Positions 38,722 to 49,138 of a stretch of 64,000 bases of DNA are shown here, one piece after another. Within the stretch, counting starts at the first letter, position 1; the number at the start of each line of letters is the position of its first letter. The stretch lies in assembly GCF_040436345.1 (NCBI RefSeq), contig NC_133230.1, forward strand, positions 6,035,297 through 6,099,296, in the 5' to 3' direction. The notes under the pieces were generated by a model. The model saw only the letters and a list, made by a program, of their open reading frames with translations, had not been told where the DNA came from and did not search any database. Position numbers and translations under genes: made by a program. Source of the DNA: Pagrus major (taxonomy: Eukaryota; Chordata; Actinopteri; Spariformes; Sparidae).

Positions 38722-41700
38722 CTACTGCCTCTGCTTTTGTAGAAATGTCCTGCAACCAAAACAGAAGAAATATTTCAGTAAACATTACATGACATATTAA
38801 AGGAACAGTTCACCCCCCGAAATGAAAATCCAGTCATTATCTGCTCACCCTCATGCTGATGGAAAGTCGGGTGAAGTTTTGTAGTCCGCAAAACATTTCT
38901 GGAGCTTCAAAGCAAAACAGTGTTGCAGCATTCTCCCAAAATATAAAATGGCTCCATACAGCTTGTCCGGTGTAATCTAAGGAGAAAGCTGCAACGCTGT
39001 GAAGCTCTAGATCTCACGGTCCTGTCTTTAAGTCTGATTGTATTCATATTTTATGTGTTTTCTGGGTTTTTGTGGTGTCTTTTGCTGTTTCCCTCCTGTT
39101 TTGTTGTGTTCCTCCCCAGTCGGCTTGCCCTCCACATCTGTACTGCATCTCCTCCGTCAGGCCAGCCCTTTTCCCAGTGTTTTTCCAGCCGATCAGCTCC
39201 TGCATTTTGGTTCACCTTCTCTGCTCCCATCGTGACGCCAGACATGTTTTGTGGACTATGAAACCTCACCTGACTTTCCAAGCGTATGGAAGTTAATGAC
39301 TGAATTTTAATTTTTGGGTGATAGGTTCCTTGAGCTCTCTCTCAGTTTTGACTAAACTTACCCAACCACATTCATCAGATCGGGATCTAAATGGATGCTG
39401 TTGTGGTTGTATCCAAGTTTTGCACTGTAGGAAACCATCTCGACCTGAACATCTGTGTTGTATTTCTTCTTAGCCTGAAGTGAAATCTGGTGCAGCTGGA
39501 GAGAGAAAAAATGCAAAGTAATTCAGAGAGGAGGCGGCGGTATCCACTAGGAAATGATCTAAGCAGTCAGAGGAAGCATAAATAAAGAGCGGCTGTACCT
39601 TCAGGCCCATGTGATAAGGGACAACTTTGTCATCCTCTGCATGCAGAATAAGAAGTGGACTGGTCAAGGCCTTTACACTGTGTAGATGTGAGAGTAAAAT
39701 ATATCATGAGAGCTGAATTAAATTTACTTTGTCATATTCTTTTACACACTGCTTATTAAAAGATGGATAACCCTGCAAATTGAATAAATCTATAATTTGA
39801 ATGAGAGCAACAAAAAAAAAAAACTTACTTTTCATCGTTCGCAAATTCAATGTTGTTCATTTCCATTACGTGCGAAAACAAGCTCTCAAATCCTGGAAAG
39901 TACCTGTACATCTGGAAGAACACAGAGTTCAAACTGTGCAGAAATATTTTGCAATTTCCTGAAGAACAGAAATGTTTGTCTGGTCAACATCAGTCAACTT
40001 TGTGAGTTATGAATTTCAAAACAGGGGAAGAGGATGCAGAAGTGACCTTTGTCTACAGTGTGATCCTTGTTATAAATATGGTAAAATGTCTTCTCTGCCT
40101 CCTGACTGCAACTATACGTTTACATTTAGTCTAACCGTGGGTCTAGATGAAGCAGATTCGGGAGCCAAATCGGAGCCAAAAGGTTTGCGGATGTGAAAAA
40201 GTACAACAATGTATTCAAACTACAAATAAGTGCAGGAAAAGTGAATCTGGAAGTGCAAAACTAAGACCTCAAGACTGAAAAATGAAAATAAATTCAAGCT
40301 CAAAACTCATGTTTTAGGATTTGCGTTCGTATGAGACTAGATAAAATGTGGGCAGCTGTGTTTTCCTGATAAACAGCCTGAGGGGCTGCAGAAAGACAAA
40401 AATGTAACTGGCCTCACCTTAGCGAGCGGATGATTGGCTGCAGCTTCTTCAATTCTTGTGTATGGAGCTTCGAGGATTATGGCATCAATGACAGACCCTG
40501 ACAAAAATGCAGCATATAGTTCATGATTTTCAGCTGCTGCACACCCACACAGGTGTTAATTTATTCTGGCTGATTAGACGCCTGCTCAGGTGCAACAAAA
40601 CTAACTGAAGAGTCAGGGAGATGTCAATAAAACAGTCTCTACACACCCACATAGTCCTGAGAAGAAGCCTCTTCTATAATTAAAATCAACTGTGTGGATT
40701 TGATTTGTGTATAAAAGGCCTTTAAAGACTTAAACCCACCTTGTTCTTGTACTTTCATTGCAGTATTGGTTGCCACCCTACAAGAAAACAAAAAAGTTTT
40801 ACAGATTTCTTACTCAATTACTGGTGAGAGCATCTGGTGAGATACTGACCCAGTGCCGAGCGAGTGTCCCCACAGACAGACAAAGCCTCCTCTGCTTTGG
40901 CTCTTTGCCCACTGGTACAGATAGAGGGTGTCACTGGTCAGTCCAGCTTCACTCGGCTCCCCAGTTGAGTCTCCAAAACCTCAAAAGAAAGCATATGAAC
41001 TTTCAAAATCATCAAGTTTTTTATATCATTGTTTATTTTGGTCTGTGCTGTTTCAACTTTTGTTATGTGCATCACTTTGGGCTGCATGTTTGTATTCAGA
41101 ACATCACTTAGCATCTTACCTCTGTAGTCCAAAGACAGGACGTGGTATCCCGCTGCACTTAAAACCTGCAACACACAAAAATCTAAGTTTTTATCTGAAG
41201 TCAAAACAATTCACAGAAAACTGAAGCCGCTTTAGATCATAAGCCGTACCTTCACCAGCTTCACTCTGTGACCCATGGCCCTGCAGAACAGACAGGAGAA
41301 TATGAATGAATACAAACAAACAAGTGGCTTTCGGACTCATTCACTCCGACCCACAAGCCCCTGTGTTCATTGTGCCCGTGAATAAACTCAGGGGCCTCTG
41401 ATACCCACTAGACTCCATTAGGATCAATTCAAGGGCCTCTATCCTGCTTGCTCGTCCCACCTGGTCCCTGTGTTGCCATGGAGATAGATAATAACAGGAC
41501 GGCCGTCTCCCAGAGTCTCCCGGTACCACTCAGGGCTTTTCCCAGCGGCCTCCTCCCATTGGCTGGCGGGGAGTGTATGCCTATGAGACACAAAGAAAGA
41601 GAGCGAGAGGGGGGAAAGATTGAGTGAGATAAACAAATACGCCTGTGTTTTGAGATGTACGGTAGGTTTTTTTTTGAGTGGTCTCTTGTAGATAAATGAG

Positions 41701-43388
41701 TAGACTTCGGTCCTATTCATGCACTTGAATGGACAAACAGAGGAACCCAGAGATGACCTACCAGACGCCCACTGAGACCCCTTCCTCTGTGTTGAGGTAG
41801 AAGTTACATGTGTGGTTCAGCAAGACTTCGGGCCGGTCAAGATCCACAAAGAATGGCAGCCTCACTGCGGCAAATAAAAAGAGGACACAAGGTCAGTGTG
41901 ATTTGTTTATATTAAGTGTTTTTATCTTATCCTATCATTCTGTATCACATCATATCGTATCTTATGTTGCATTAGATTGTATAGTGTCATATCAGATCAC
42001 ATGATATCATTTGACGTGATATTGTATCATATTGGGTTGTATTGAATCGTTTTCTATCATATCACAATGTAACAAATAATTTTTTATCATAGTATATCGC
42101 ATTACATTGTTTTGTATCGTGTCATAATGCACCATATATCATATACTGTATCAAATCATAGGCATCATATCATATAATATTGTCTCGTATCGTATCATAT
42201 CATATCGCATCATATTGTGTTGTATTGAATAATTTCATATCATATTTTGTGTTATATATATCATATTGTACCATATTGTCCATTACCGAATGTCAGAGTA
42301 TTGTATATAATATCATATTGCATCATATAAGTCATATCATATTATATCAAATAGCATTACTTTCTGTATCGAATAGTACTATAACGCGTCATATATCATA
42401 GCTAACATATGATATAGTGTCATGTCACATAACTTTTTATCATAGTGTATCGCATCGCATCGTATCGTATCGTATCGTATCGCATCGTATCTTATCGTAT
42501 CTTATCGTATCGTATCTTATCGTATCGTATCGCATCGTATCGTAACGTATCGTAACGTATCGCATCGTATCGCATCGTATCTTATCGTGTCGTATCACAT
42601 CGTATCGTATCGTATCGTATCGCATCGTATCGCATCGTATCTTATCGTGTCGTATCACATCGTATCGTATCGTATCGCATCGCATCGTATCGTATCGTAT
42701 CCAGCTGGAATGTATTGTATATCATGCCATATCACGTTGTATTGTATCATATTATAGTGTAATGTATCATATTGTGTCATACTGAATCGTTTGGTATGTT
42801 ATCACGTTGTATCATATCATTTTGTATCTTATTATATCAAACCGCAGCGTATCATATCGTATAGTACCGTACCATATTGCATCATATTGCATTGAACCGT
42901 ACCCTGATCGTATCGTATCAATAACTTTTCATTATAATTTTTTTTTTTTTACATTTCAGTGGAATCATTATGAAATAGTCTAACTTTTTTTATGCAATTG
43001 TTACATAAAACTAAAAAATGAATGATTCCTGGTTAATGCTATCTGTAACTATCTATAATAATCTATAACTAACAAAAAGTAGTAGTTATAACAGCTTTTG
43101 TGTAAAAGCAGGACACAATCAAACAGTCTGATATCAGACAAACGTATAATGCACTTAATAACACACAACCACGACATTGTGTCTGACCCATTTTGTTAGG
43201 GAAGCATTATTTCTGCTCTAACAAACAGCCAGTGCTTATGACTAATATTCAGTGACTGTACACTAAATAAACACACATTACTTACCCAAGTGAGCAAATA
43301 TGGCGTGTCCCAGTATCCAGGGGAACAGGTAGAGGATGACAGGCACTGAGACATACACAGTGACCAGAAACGACAGAGCTTTCTTCAT
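38722..43388 (-). CDS. abhd12b: abhd12b, alpha/beta-hydrolase domain protein 12B (complete)
   Basis: Twelve coding exons on the minus strand: 43388-43286, 41864-41762, 41580-41461, 41280-41250, 41165-41120, 40979-40850, 40777-40740, 40497-40418, 39911-39829, 39677-39599, 39495-39362, 38749-38722 (TAG). All junctions are GT-AG with matching phases, giving 324 aa (human 362). A hydrophobic N-terminal segment ([20 protein letters not shown], about residues 9-28) suggests membrane anchoring. Hydrolase motifs: the oxyanion region YLHGNTGTR, the [13 protein letters not shown] strand-loop, nucleophile elbow GHSLG (Ser174), acid segment [11 protein letters not shown] (Asp260/261) and His302 in GYNHNS, so the triad appears complete. 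The related ABHD12 is a lysophosphatidylserine lipase; the substrate of ABHD12B is not settled. It is tail-to-tail with pygl. Confidence 0.93.
38797..39335. mobile_element. non-autonomous DNA element with short terminal inverted repeats
   Basis: It begins AAAGGAACAGTTCACCCCCC and GAAATGAAAATCCAGTCATT and ends GACTGAATTTTAATTTTTGG then GTGATAGGTTCCTT, an inverse of the start. Internal phrases (GATGGAAAGTCGGGTGAAGT, AATGGCTCCATACAGCTTGT) are those of a widespread teleost repeat. About 0.54 kb fills nearly the whole last intron of abhd12b (38750-39361). It encodes no transposase. Confidence 0.75.
39362..39495 (-). CDS. abhd12b: abhd12b exon 11: catalytic histidine
   Basis: It encodes [20 protein letters not shown] then [20 protein letters not shown]. 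His302 in GYNHN matches the position of the ABHD12 catalytic histidine (GYRHKY). The tiny last coding exon (38749-38722) adds only TFLQKQRQ before the stop; I placed it from the acceptor TTGGTTGCAG and the matching phase. Confidence 0.85.
39912..40417 (-). other. abhd12b: abhd12b intron 8
   Basis: This is a 0.5-kb intron between the cap-region exon 40497-40418 and exon 39911-39829. It contains no recognisable element. Confidence 0.8.
40850..40979 (-). CDS. abhd12b: abhd12b exon 6: nucleophile elbow
   Basis: The exon encodes [20 protein letters not shown] then [25 protein letters not shown] is the GxSxG serine-hydrolase elbow, with Ser174 as predicted nucleophile. It begins in phase 1 and ends in phase 2, joining the 38-nt exon 40777-40740. 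Confidence 0.93.
41865..43285 (-). other. abhd12b: abhd12b intron 1
   Basis: This 1.4-kb intron separates the membrane-segment exon from the rest of the gene. About 1 kb of it (41925-42930) is pentanucleotide repeat. The remainder, 42931-43285, is AT-rich without features. Confidence 0.85.
41925..42930. repeat. CGTAT pentanucleotide array with degenerate flanks
   Basis: The core at 42441-42705 is almost pure CGTAT/CGCAT/CTTAT pentamers. The flanks (41925-42440 and 42706-42930) keep a 5-nt rhythm of TATCA, ATCAT and TGTAT with many substitutions. Inside the core a 60-bp unit is repeated: the 40 bp at 42561-42600 are identical to 42621-42660. On the minus strand the core gives an artificial frame of [13 protein letters not shown] residues. 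Confidence 0.9.
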
Positions 43389-44404
43389 TCTTGCCTCAGC
43401 TCAAACTATTTCCCTCCTGCAGCAAGAAAATGTGACCGGCTGAGTGTTTCCTCCTTCCTTGTGTCAGTGCTGAGACTGAGGGAGGATCCAGCAGAGCTGC
43501 CCTCCTGACAGCACGAGCGTTATGAAACACAGAAAAGAGGTCAATGTTCAAGTTAAACTAATCAGATCCTCTGCTGCTATTGGTTCACATTTGACACAGT
43601 GATTCAGACGTGAAGTAATTGGGTCAATTATTGACACACAGATAAAAGTATGATCATGTCCAAGGACACAGGAAATGTCTTTTTACACAAAAACACTAAT
43701 TCATTACAGAAAGCAACAAAAACACAAGAACGAGACCAAACATCTGAATGATACAAGAGTCCTCACCACAAAGCCAAACGAAACGGAATCCACCCAGCGG
43801 ACATGTCGCCGCAGTCAGTGCAAGGCATTGTGGGTATTTGAGTTTTCTTAGATTTACATGATAGATGCCTAAATTGTTGTGTATGTGTGTATATTTCCAT
43901 ATATATCTTTATAATCATTAAAGATTGACTGGTTTACTCTCATGCAACTGTTGATTCACTTTATGTTTTATTAACTTTCATTTTTGGATAATTTGGCAAA
44001 GGTGTTTGTTTTGGTTTTTTTCCTTTTAAATTTCAACCTCAGCTCATATATTATATCTATAAAACACTGTATGTTAGAGACAGACAGCTGAAACTGTCAT
44101 CCCACTGTCGTTACAGCATAAAGTCATGCATCCCATGTTACCAGTCTCTCATTCTGTGGTCCTGGATGAGTTTTTGTCATTTTTACTATTTTTCACTAGA
44201 TGGGGCAATTTTTACCTGCATGCTATTTCCCTTGTGTCCTATAGGGGGCTTTGCCTCCTAAAGAAACTTTACCCTCATTCAACTGTTGATTTATTTTATG
44301 TTTTATTCACTTTCATTTTTTGATCATATTGGCTACATTAATGCATATTGCATACATGTTGGCAAAGGTGTTTGTTATTTTTTTATTTTAAATTTCAACC
44401 TCAG

Positions 44405-44479
<75 letters not shown>

Positions 44480-44503
44480 CGTGTGTGTGTGTGTGTGTGT
44501 GTG
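44405..44503. repeat. (TA)n then (GT)n compound microsatellite
   Basis: About 72 bp of uninterrupted TA is followed by ACATACGTG and about 22 bp of GT. A second TA-rich piece is at 44581-44640. Confidence 0.97.
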
Positions 44504-44703
44504 TATAGGATTTAAACCTTTTGAATATTAGTTTGTTTACATGATGCCACTGTTTTTTTTAAATGAAAGAAAACATTTTTTTATATTCATATATACATAT
44601 ATATGGAAATATATATATATGGATAAAAAATAAGAAAATGTGTGTTTTGTTCATTTAAATCTTTTTTCTTTATATATATCAAAAGAAAACAAAAAAGATG
44701 TAA

Positions 44704-44708
44704 TTTAC

Positions 44709-44765
<57 letters not shown>
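44704..44765. repeat. (TA)n(GA)n microsatellite
   Basis: About 20 bp of TA runs directly into about 36 bp of GA. Confidence 0.95.
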
Positions 44766-44767
<2 letters not shown>

Positions 44768-44957
44768 AATGTTCTTTTTAAATGAAAAAATAATTTTAAT
44801 CCTGAAAATGAGTGAATATTTTTGTAGTTACTATCAGGACTGATGTTGGTTGAACAATTTAACCTGGTGAAAGTTTTTTTATGGCAGTTTTTGACATGGC
44901 ACAGTCTTTGTACTAGATGTGGTCTGAGTAACTTCTTATAGTTGTGTTTCTCATGGT

Positions 44958-45251
44958 TCAGTTGCATGAGGGTGATCTGAGTATGTCCTCCGGCTCAGTG
45001 CCGGTTCGGTCCACAGGGGGCCAGCAGTCAGGCCGCTGCAGGCTCTCGGTCACCGCCTCTTCCTCTAACAGCCGCTTTTCAAAATCCGCTGCAAACTCAG
45101 AGGAGGATGTTACACAGCCGAGGACACAAAGCAGCCAGCACACCATCAGACTGTCCGCTGCTGTCTGAGACTCCAACAAAACCCCGCAACACGTCTGCAT
45201 CTTCACGCGTAAAGACGCATCTGTGTTTCTGCAGCGGATCATCGGCTCCAC
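44958..45251 (-). CDS. small ORF of unknown function with a signal-peptide-like segment
   Basis: This 97-codon ORF lies on the minus strand, divergent from the presumed nin first exon. From an internal Met36 (45146-45144) it reads MVCWLLCVLGCVTSSSEF, a short hydrophobic segment like a secretory signal. A charged, helix-prone stretch follows (AADFEKRLLEEEAVTESLQR), then a Pro/Cys/Asp-rich end. I do not recognise the family. The nearest GT dinucleotides look like poor donors, so it would be a single coding exon. It may be real (a small secreted or membrane protein) or chance in a GC-richer promoter block; no polyadenylation or promoter signal decides this. Confidence 0.3.
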   Translation of the reverse strand: MEPMIRCRNTDASLRVKMQTCCGVLLESQTAADSLMVCWLLCVLGCVTSSSEFAADFEKRLLEEEAVTESLQRPDCWPPVDRTGTEPEDILRSPSCN

Positions 45252-45351
45252 GGGAGAAATGTTGTAAAAGTTTATTTTATACCCGCGTTTAGTTTATCAC
45301 GAAATCCTAGTTGGAGAAGGAGCCAAGTGTCGTCCAAGTCCGGAGACTTTG
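45252..45351 (+). other. nin: candidate non-coding first exon of nin
   Basis: The sequence ends CCAAGTCCGGAGACTTTG with a strong donor GTGAGTG at 45352. The first nin coding exon starts with an acceptor at 49116-49117 and has 21 nt of 5' UTR, so an upstream non-coding exon is required. This is the best donor seen in a CpG-richer block upstream. The transcription start is not determined. Confidence 0.4.
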
Positions 45352-48300
45352 GTGAGTGTTGTTCAGTTTCTTTTCCTCTTCTGGGTTTTTAATCATATTT
45401 TGAAATCCAAATTCCTGGATGATGTTGGCCGACAGCAATCCCGACCAACCATTTCCTCCCGACATGCATCATCGTGAGGACACAGTCAGTGAGTTGGTGG
45501 AGCAGATTGCATTCAGGCAGTACTAAGACTGAACTGTGGAGTGTTTTCAATGACAGATGTGAGCTCGTTTACTAAGCAGTTCAAGTGTTTACTGCTTAAA
45601 TCCTATGTGGCCTTTTGTAACACTCAAGTTTCTTTATCCTCACATCCTAAAGGAAACATGCTGTGATGGATAAAGGAAACTGAAAATGATCTCACCAGAG
45701 TTTTATTGATTAAAATAAGAAATGAATGAGATCATTAAATTGAGCTATGAAAGGATTAAACAACATGAATGTAGTTACCCAAGGCTGGAGACCAACTTTG
45801 CCCCAGTGTGGGCAAATTACAGCATCCAGCACACTGCAAAGAAGTTTCCCAAAGCTAGTAGAAATATAAATAATGGGCAGATAGTGAGTCAGGGATTCAT
45901 TTTTGCACAAAAGTCATAGGAATTGGGGGACTAAAGCCATCGCAATCCCAACATAAACTTCAGAGTGGTGTGTGTTTCACAGGACTAGATGATGGGAACA
46001 CAATTATGACAAATATGACCATAAAATCTGCAAACTAAGGCCCATCACGCACATCTACATTGGTCCGATAGTCTAGTAAAGTGTGTTTTATAAAGCCCAA
46101 AATCGCAGTCACATCGTCTCAGTGAACAACATCCTCTGTCCGTAGACCCTCGATTCAAATAAGGAAGAATTCCCTTGTAGCAGATGTGGATGAAATGGAT
46201 ATGTGCCGCTTGAAAATGTGTGTACATCAATTGCAATTTCTCAGATCCTTAATATTGGCATTAGTACTGAAATGCAAGCATGCGTATTCAAAATCATTCT
46301 TCTACTGAAAAGATTTGGGTACTTCAGACACAAACAACTGTATTTCTTCTGTAGGATACATTTCTTCATGCTGAGATTATATTAAAAGGCAATAAGGGAT
46401 AATATTAAAATCAATAGAGACAACAGTTTGCTTATTATAATGCAAGAAACTTCCTTTTGTTCCATAATCATCTTTTATTCCACAATGTCCAACAAAAGCA
46501 TTGTTTCACAAGGCGGATATCAGAGGGGGAAAGTTTAGAAATCTTCACTTTTCAGATTGACATCTGTTGCTGATGATTAGTAATCACACCAGTGCTAGTG
46601 AAGGCCGGGATGGTGCGGAGGATTAACCTTCTTCTTGTGACCTGGACTGAGTGATTCTTTGGCCGCAGCAGCTGTCAAACCACCGTGAGCCGCCGAGCCG
46701 AGCCGAGCCGAGCAGGAGGGCTACCGGGATAATTGGCTCAGTCAGAGGCTGCTTGGAGAGCGCAGAGTGAATCAGTGCAACAACACAGGCAAAGTGTTGT
46801 GATTGTTTCCTACAGTTTTCCAATTTTCAAGACCACATGCGCTTTAGACGAGCTGCAGCAATGCTGAGCCATGATTTCCTTGCTTTTTCATAAGCCGCTC
46901 AGCTGTGCAGATGCAGAATACTGATTTGGTTTTTGTGTCTATTGTCTGTGGTGAATGGGTGGGTACCCCGAGTCTGGGGTGTGGGGGACACCTGGCTGAG
47001 CGCTTGATGATCTCACTGAGAGCAGCTGGAAAAGCAGGGGTCAGGAGGTGCTCTTTGTATAGACATTCAGGCCTCAAACATGGGAAGTTTCAGCTCATCA
47101 GATATAATGATATGATCTTTATTAAAAAGCAGGGCCTGCTTTGGTTGTTTGATAAAATGCACTCCCTTACAAAATCAAATTAGTTATTCTGCAATGATTC
47201 ATTATTTTCCAATACAGATATTTCAAGTTATTCTGAGGAAACTGCATTTTTTCATATTGCATAATAGATATTCTTGCAGCTCTAATTTTGCAATTATTTT
47301 GACAGAAACTACGATTGCGATTTGATTCACGTTTAGTGTGACTGATCATTTTTACATCATAACTTTCATTTACCCGGTAAAAATCCTGATGACGTGACAT
47401 TTGTTGCGGTCCGTACCAAACAAACGTGTTTTCTTACATCTGGAGAACATGATTTGTAGACCAGGACATCTCTGCAGCACTACAGTACTAATTTGTAGCG
47501 CTGTTTGTGACACATTTTACCTTTTATCAATAAAATGGCACATTCTGAGATTTGCTCTTGGCCATAACTCAATAATATTTAGTTTAATTGTGCAGCTCTG
47601 CAGCATAGATGTCATGCACATGTTTGAACAAAGTGAGGTTAGATCAGACACCTTATAATGCAGGATTTAGCATGAAAACAGTTCCTAATACAAGTACATA
47701 AAGGCATTCATTTTAAAGTGCAGGACTAATAACGTCAGCTGAAATCCAGGAAAGCAAAAAAGAAGAAACAATAGATGCACTGTATGAACATACGACTGGT
47801 GCCAACACATCCGTACTGTGCAGAAATGTGATTCAGTAGTTGGACGTAACATTTGTGGAAAGTGTCTGTCATTAAAAATAGAAGTAGGTGAACTGTGCTC
47901 AGCTGTCTTTGCTATTTCCATCACGTTAACTAACATTTACCTTCGTTAAGCTTCAGGTGGCTGAACCGGGCTGTTCCGTCTATGAGTTATGTCATTGCTT
48001 AAGTTCGTCAGACTCCATCTTTTCTTTGTTTTGACCCCGCGGAGACCTCTCTGGTTCATCACGCTTCCTGGATAATCACCTGGATTCATTGTTTGTGTTT
48101 TTGGATGAGAGAAACTGACTGTGCCTTCTTGTTCGTGCTGAACTGGACTCCAGATTTCTGTTTGGGGCCACAAAACGGTGTTTGCTCTCCGTCAGATGTT
48201 TCTCATTGTTATTCTATTACAGCAGCGATGCATCCAAATAGAAATTCTGACAACTTTGTCCTTGTGTTTGTAACCGATGCTGCCTCCAGTGATCGTTGGC

Positions 48301-49117
48301 TCAAGGCTTTGGTGTTAGTTTGGTCAATTAGTTCCTGGCTGCTTGTTCCACTTGGTTCAGTGCCACTGTGCTGTCTTTGTCCTTGGTCTTTATCCCCAGT
48401 GTGTAGAGCGTTTGGTCTAACAATGTCTAACATGCAGCTTTCTGTCTGATTCTTCCTCATTAACTCGAGCTTTTAATCGTCAGCCTTTACAAAATAAAAT
48501 AAGATACCCTCACATTTTGGCATCACACCTGTTTAAACTACATCATGCTGTGTTTACAAGGTGAAATTTCCCTTTTCGTGGTTGCCTCGATGGAATTGCA
48601 TTGATCATGAAACAGCCCAGCTAAAAGTGAGTCACGGTCAGTGTCAGACTTGGCTGCGTCCGTCAATTTTACCTGATTGTCTAATCACTCTAATTGGATT
48701 AGTCAAAGCCTGCAGCACAAATGACACTGGAGCGGTGTGTCGGTAGCTCAGTCGCTCAGTCGCTCAGCGCCACTCTCAAATGAAGGCGCTGTCAGGGACG
48801 CAAGCTGTCGAGATAAATGTTTCCACCCTGTTTGTGAGTATCTTTTAACAGTGACTGGATACATTATGCTGTGAAGAGATTTTGACTTCTTCCTCTTGTT
48901 TTACTTAATTTTAAGCAGCCCACACAACAAGAAATCAAGCTTACTGCAATTGTTTAATTAAAAAAATCTGCTAAATATCAGACACATGTGTGACCAATGA
49001 CAATGTTTGTTTTTGGGTACATGTGCGACCAAAATATTCGAACCTTGGAGCCCCGCATCTGCTGAAATGTGAAGGAAAGTATGATAAAACATGTTTTTTT
49101 TCTTCCTATTCTCTCAG
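45352..49117 (+). other. nin: presumed nin intron 1
   Basis: This is 3.8 kb without supported exons. A diverged dispersed repeat may occupy about 47200-47340 (TGCAGCTCTAATTTTGCAAT type). The stretch 46600-46760 is GC-richer (GAGCCGAGCCGAGCCGAGCA) without a clear role. ORFs up to 118 codons here lack motifs. Confidence 0.5.
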
Positions 49118-49138
49118 GGCAGGGTGCTGTCCTGTGGG

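Larger units (their letters stand above)
43389..45251. other. spacer between abhd12b and nin
   Basis: The abhd12b promoter is expected just right of 43388 and the nin promoter near 45250, but no core motif is clear for either. Dinucleotide repeats fill 44405-44765. A CpG-richer block at about 44985-45350 contains the small minus-strand ORF described separately. Confidence 0.5.

Noticed and set aside
39671-39672. Alternative acceptor for abhd12b exon 10 at AAAG|GCC
   Set aside because: It does not restore the frame from the phase-2 donor of exon 9. The AG at 39679-39678 does, and it gives [13 protein letters not shown] as in the ABHD12 family.
42440-42685. Minus-strand ORF with [17 protein letters not shown] repeats
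   Set aside because: It is a by-product of the CGTAT pentanucleotide array (a 15-nt, five-codon period), not a repeat protein.
48093-48449. 118-codon plus-strand ORF upstream of nin
   Set aside because: It has no recognisable domain or good splice sites, and it lies in presumed nin intron 1. Cys/Trp-rich content alone is not enough.
48740-48790. Sequence GGTAGCTCAGTCGCTCAGTCGC resembling a tRNA D-arm
   Set aside because: It is a short GCTCAGTC repeat only; no acceptor stem, anticodon arm or T-arm can be folded around it.
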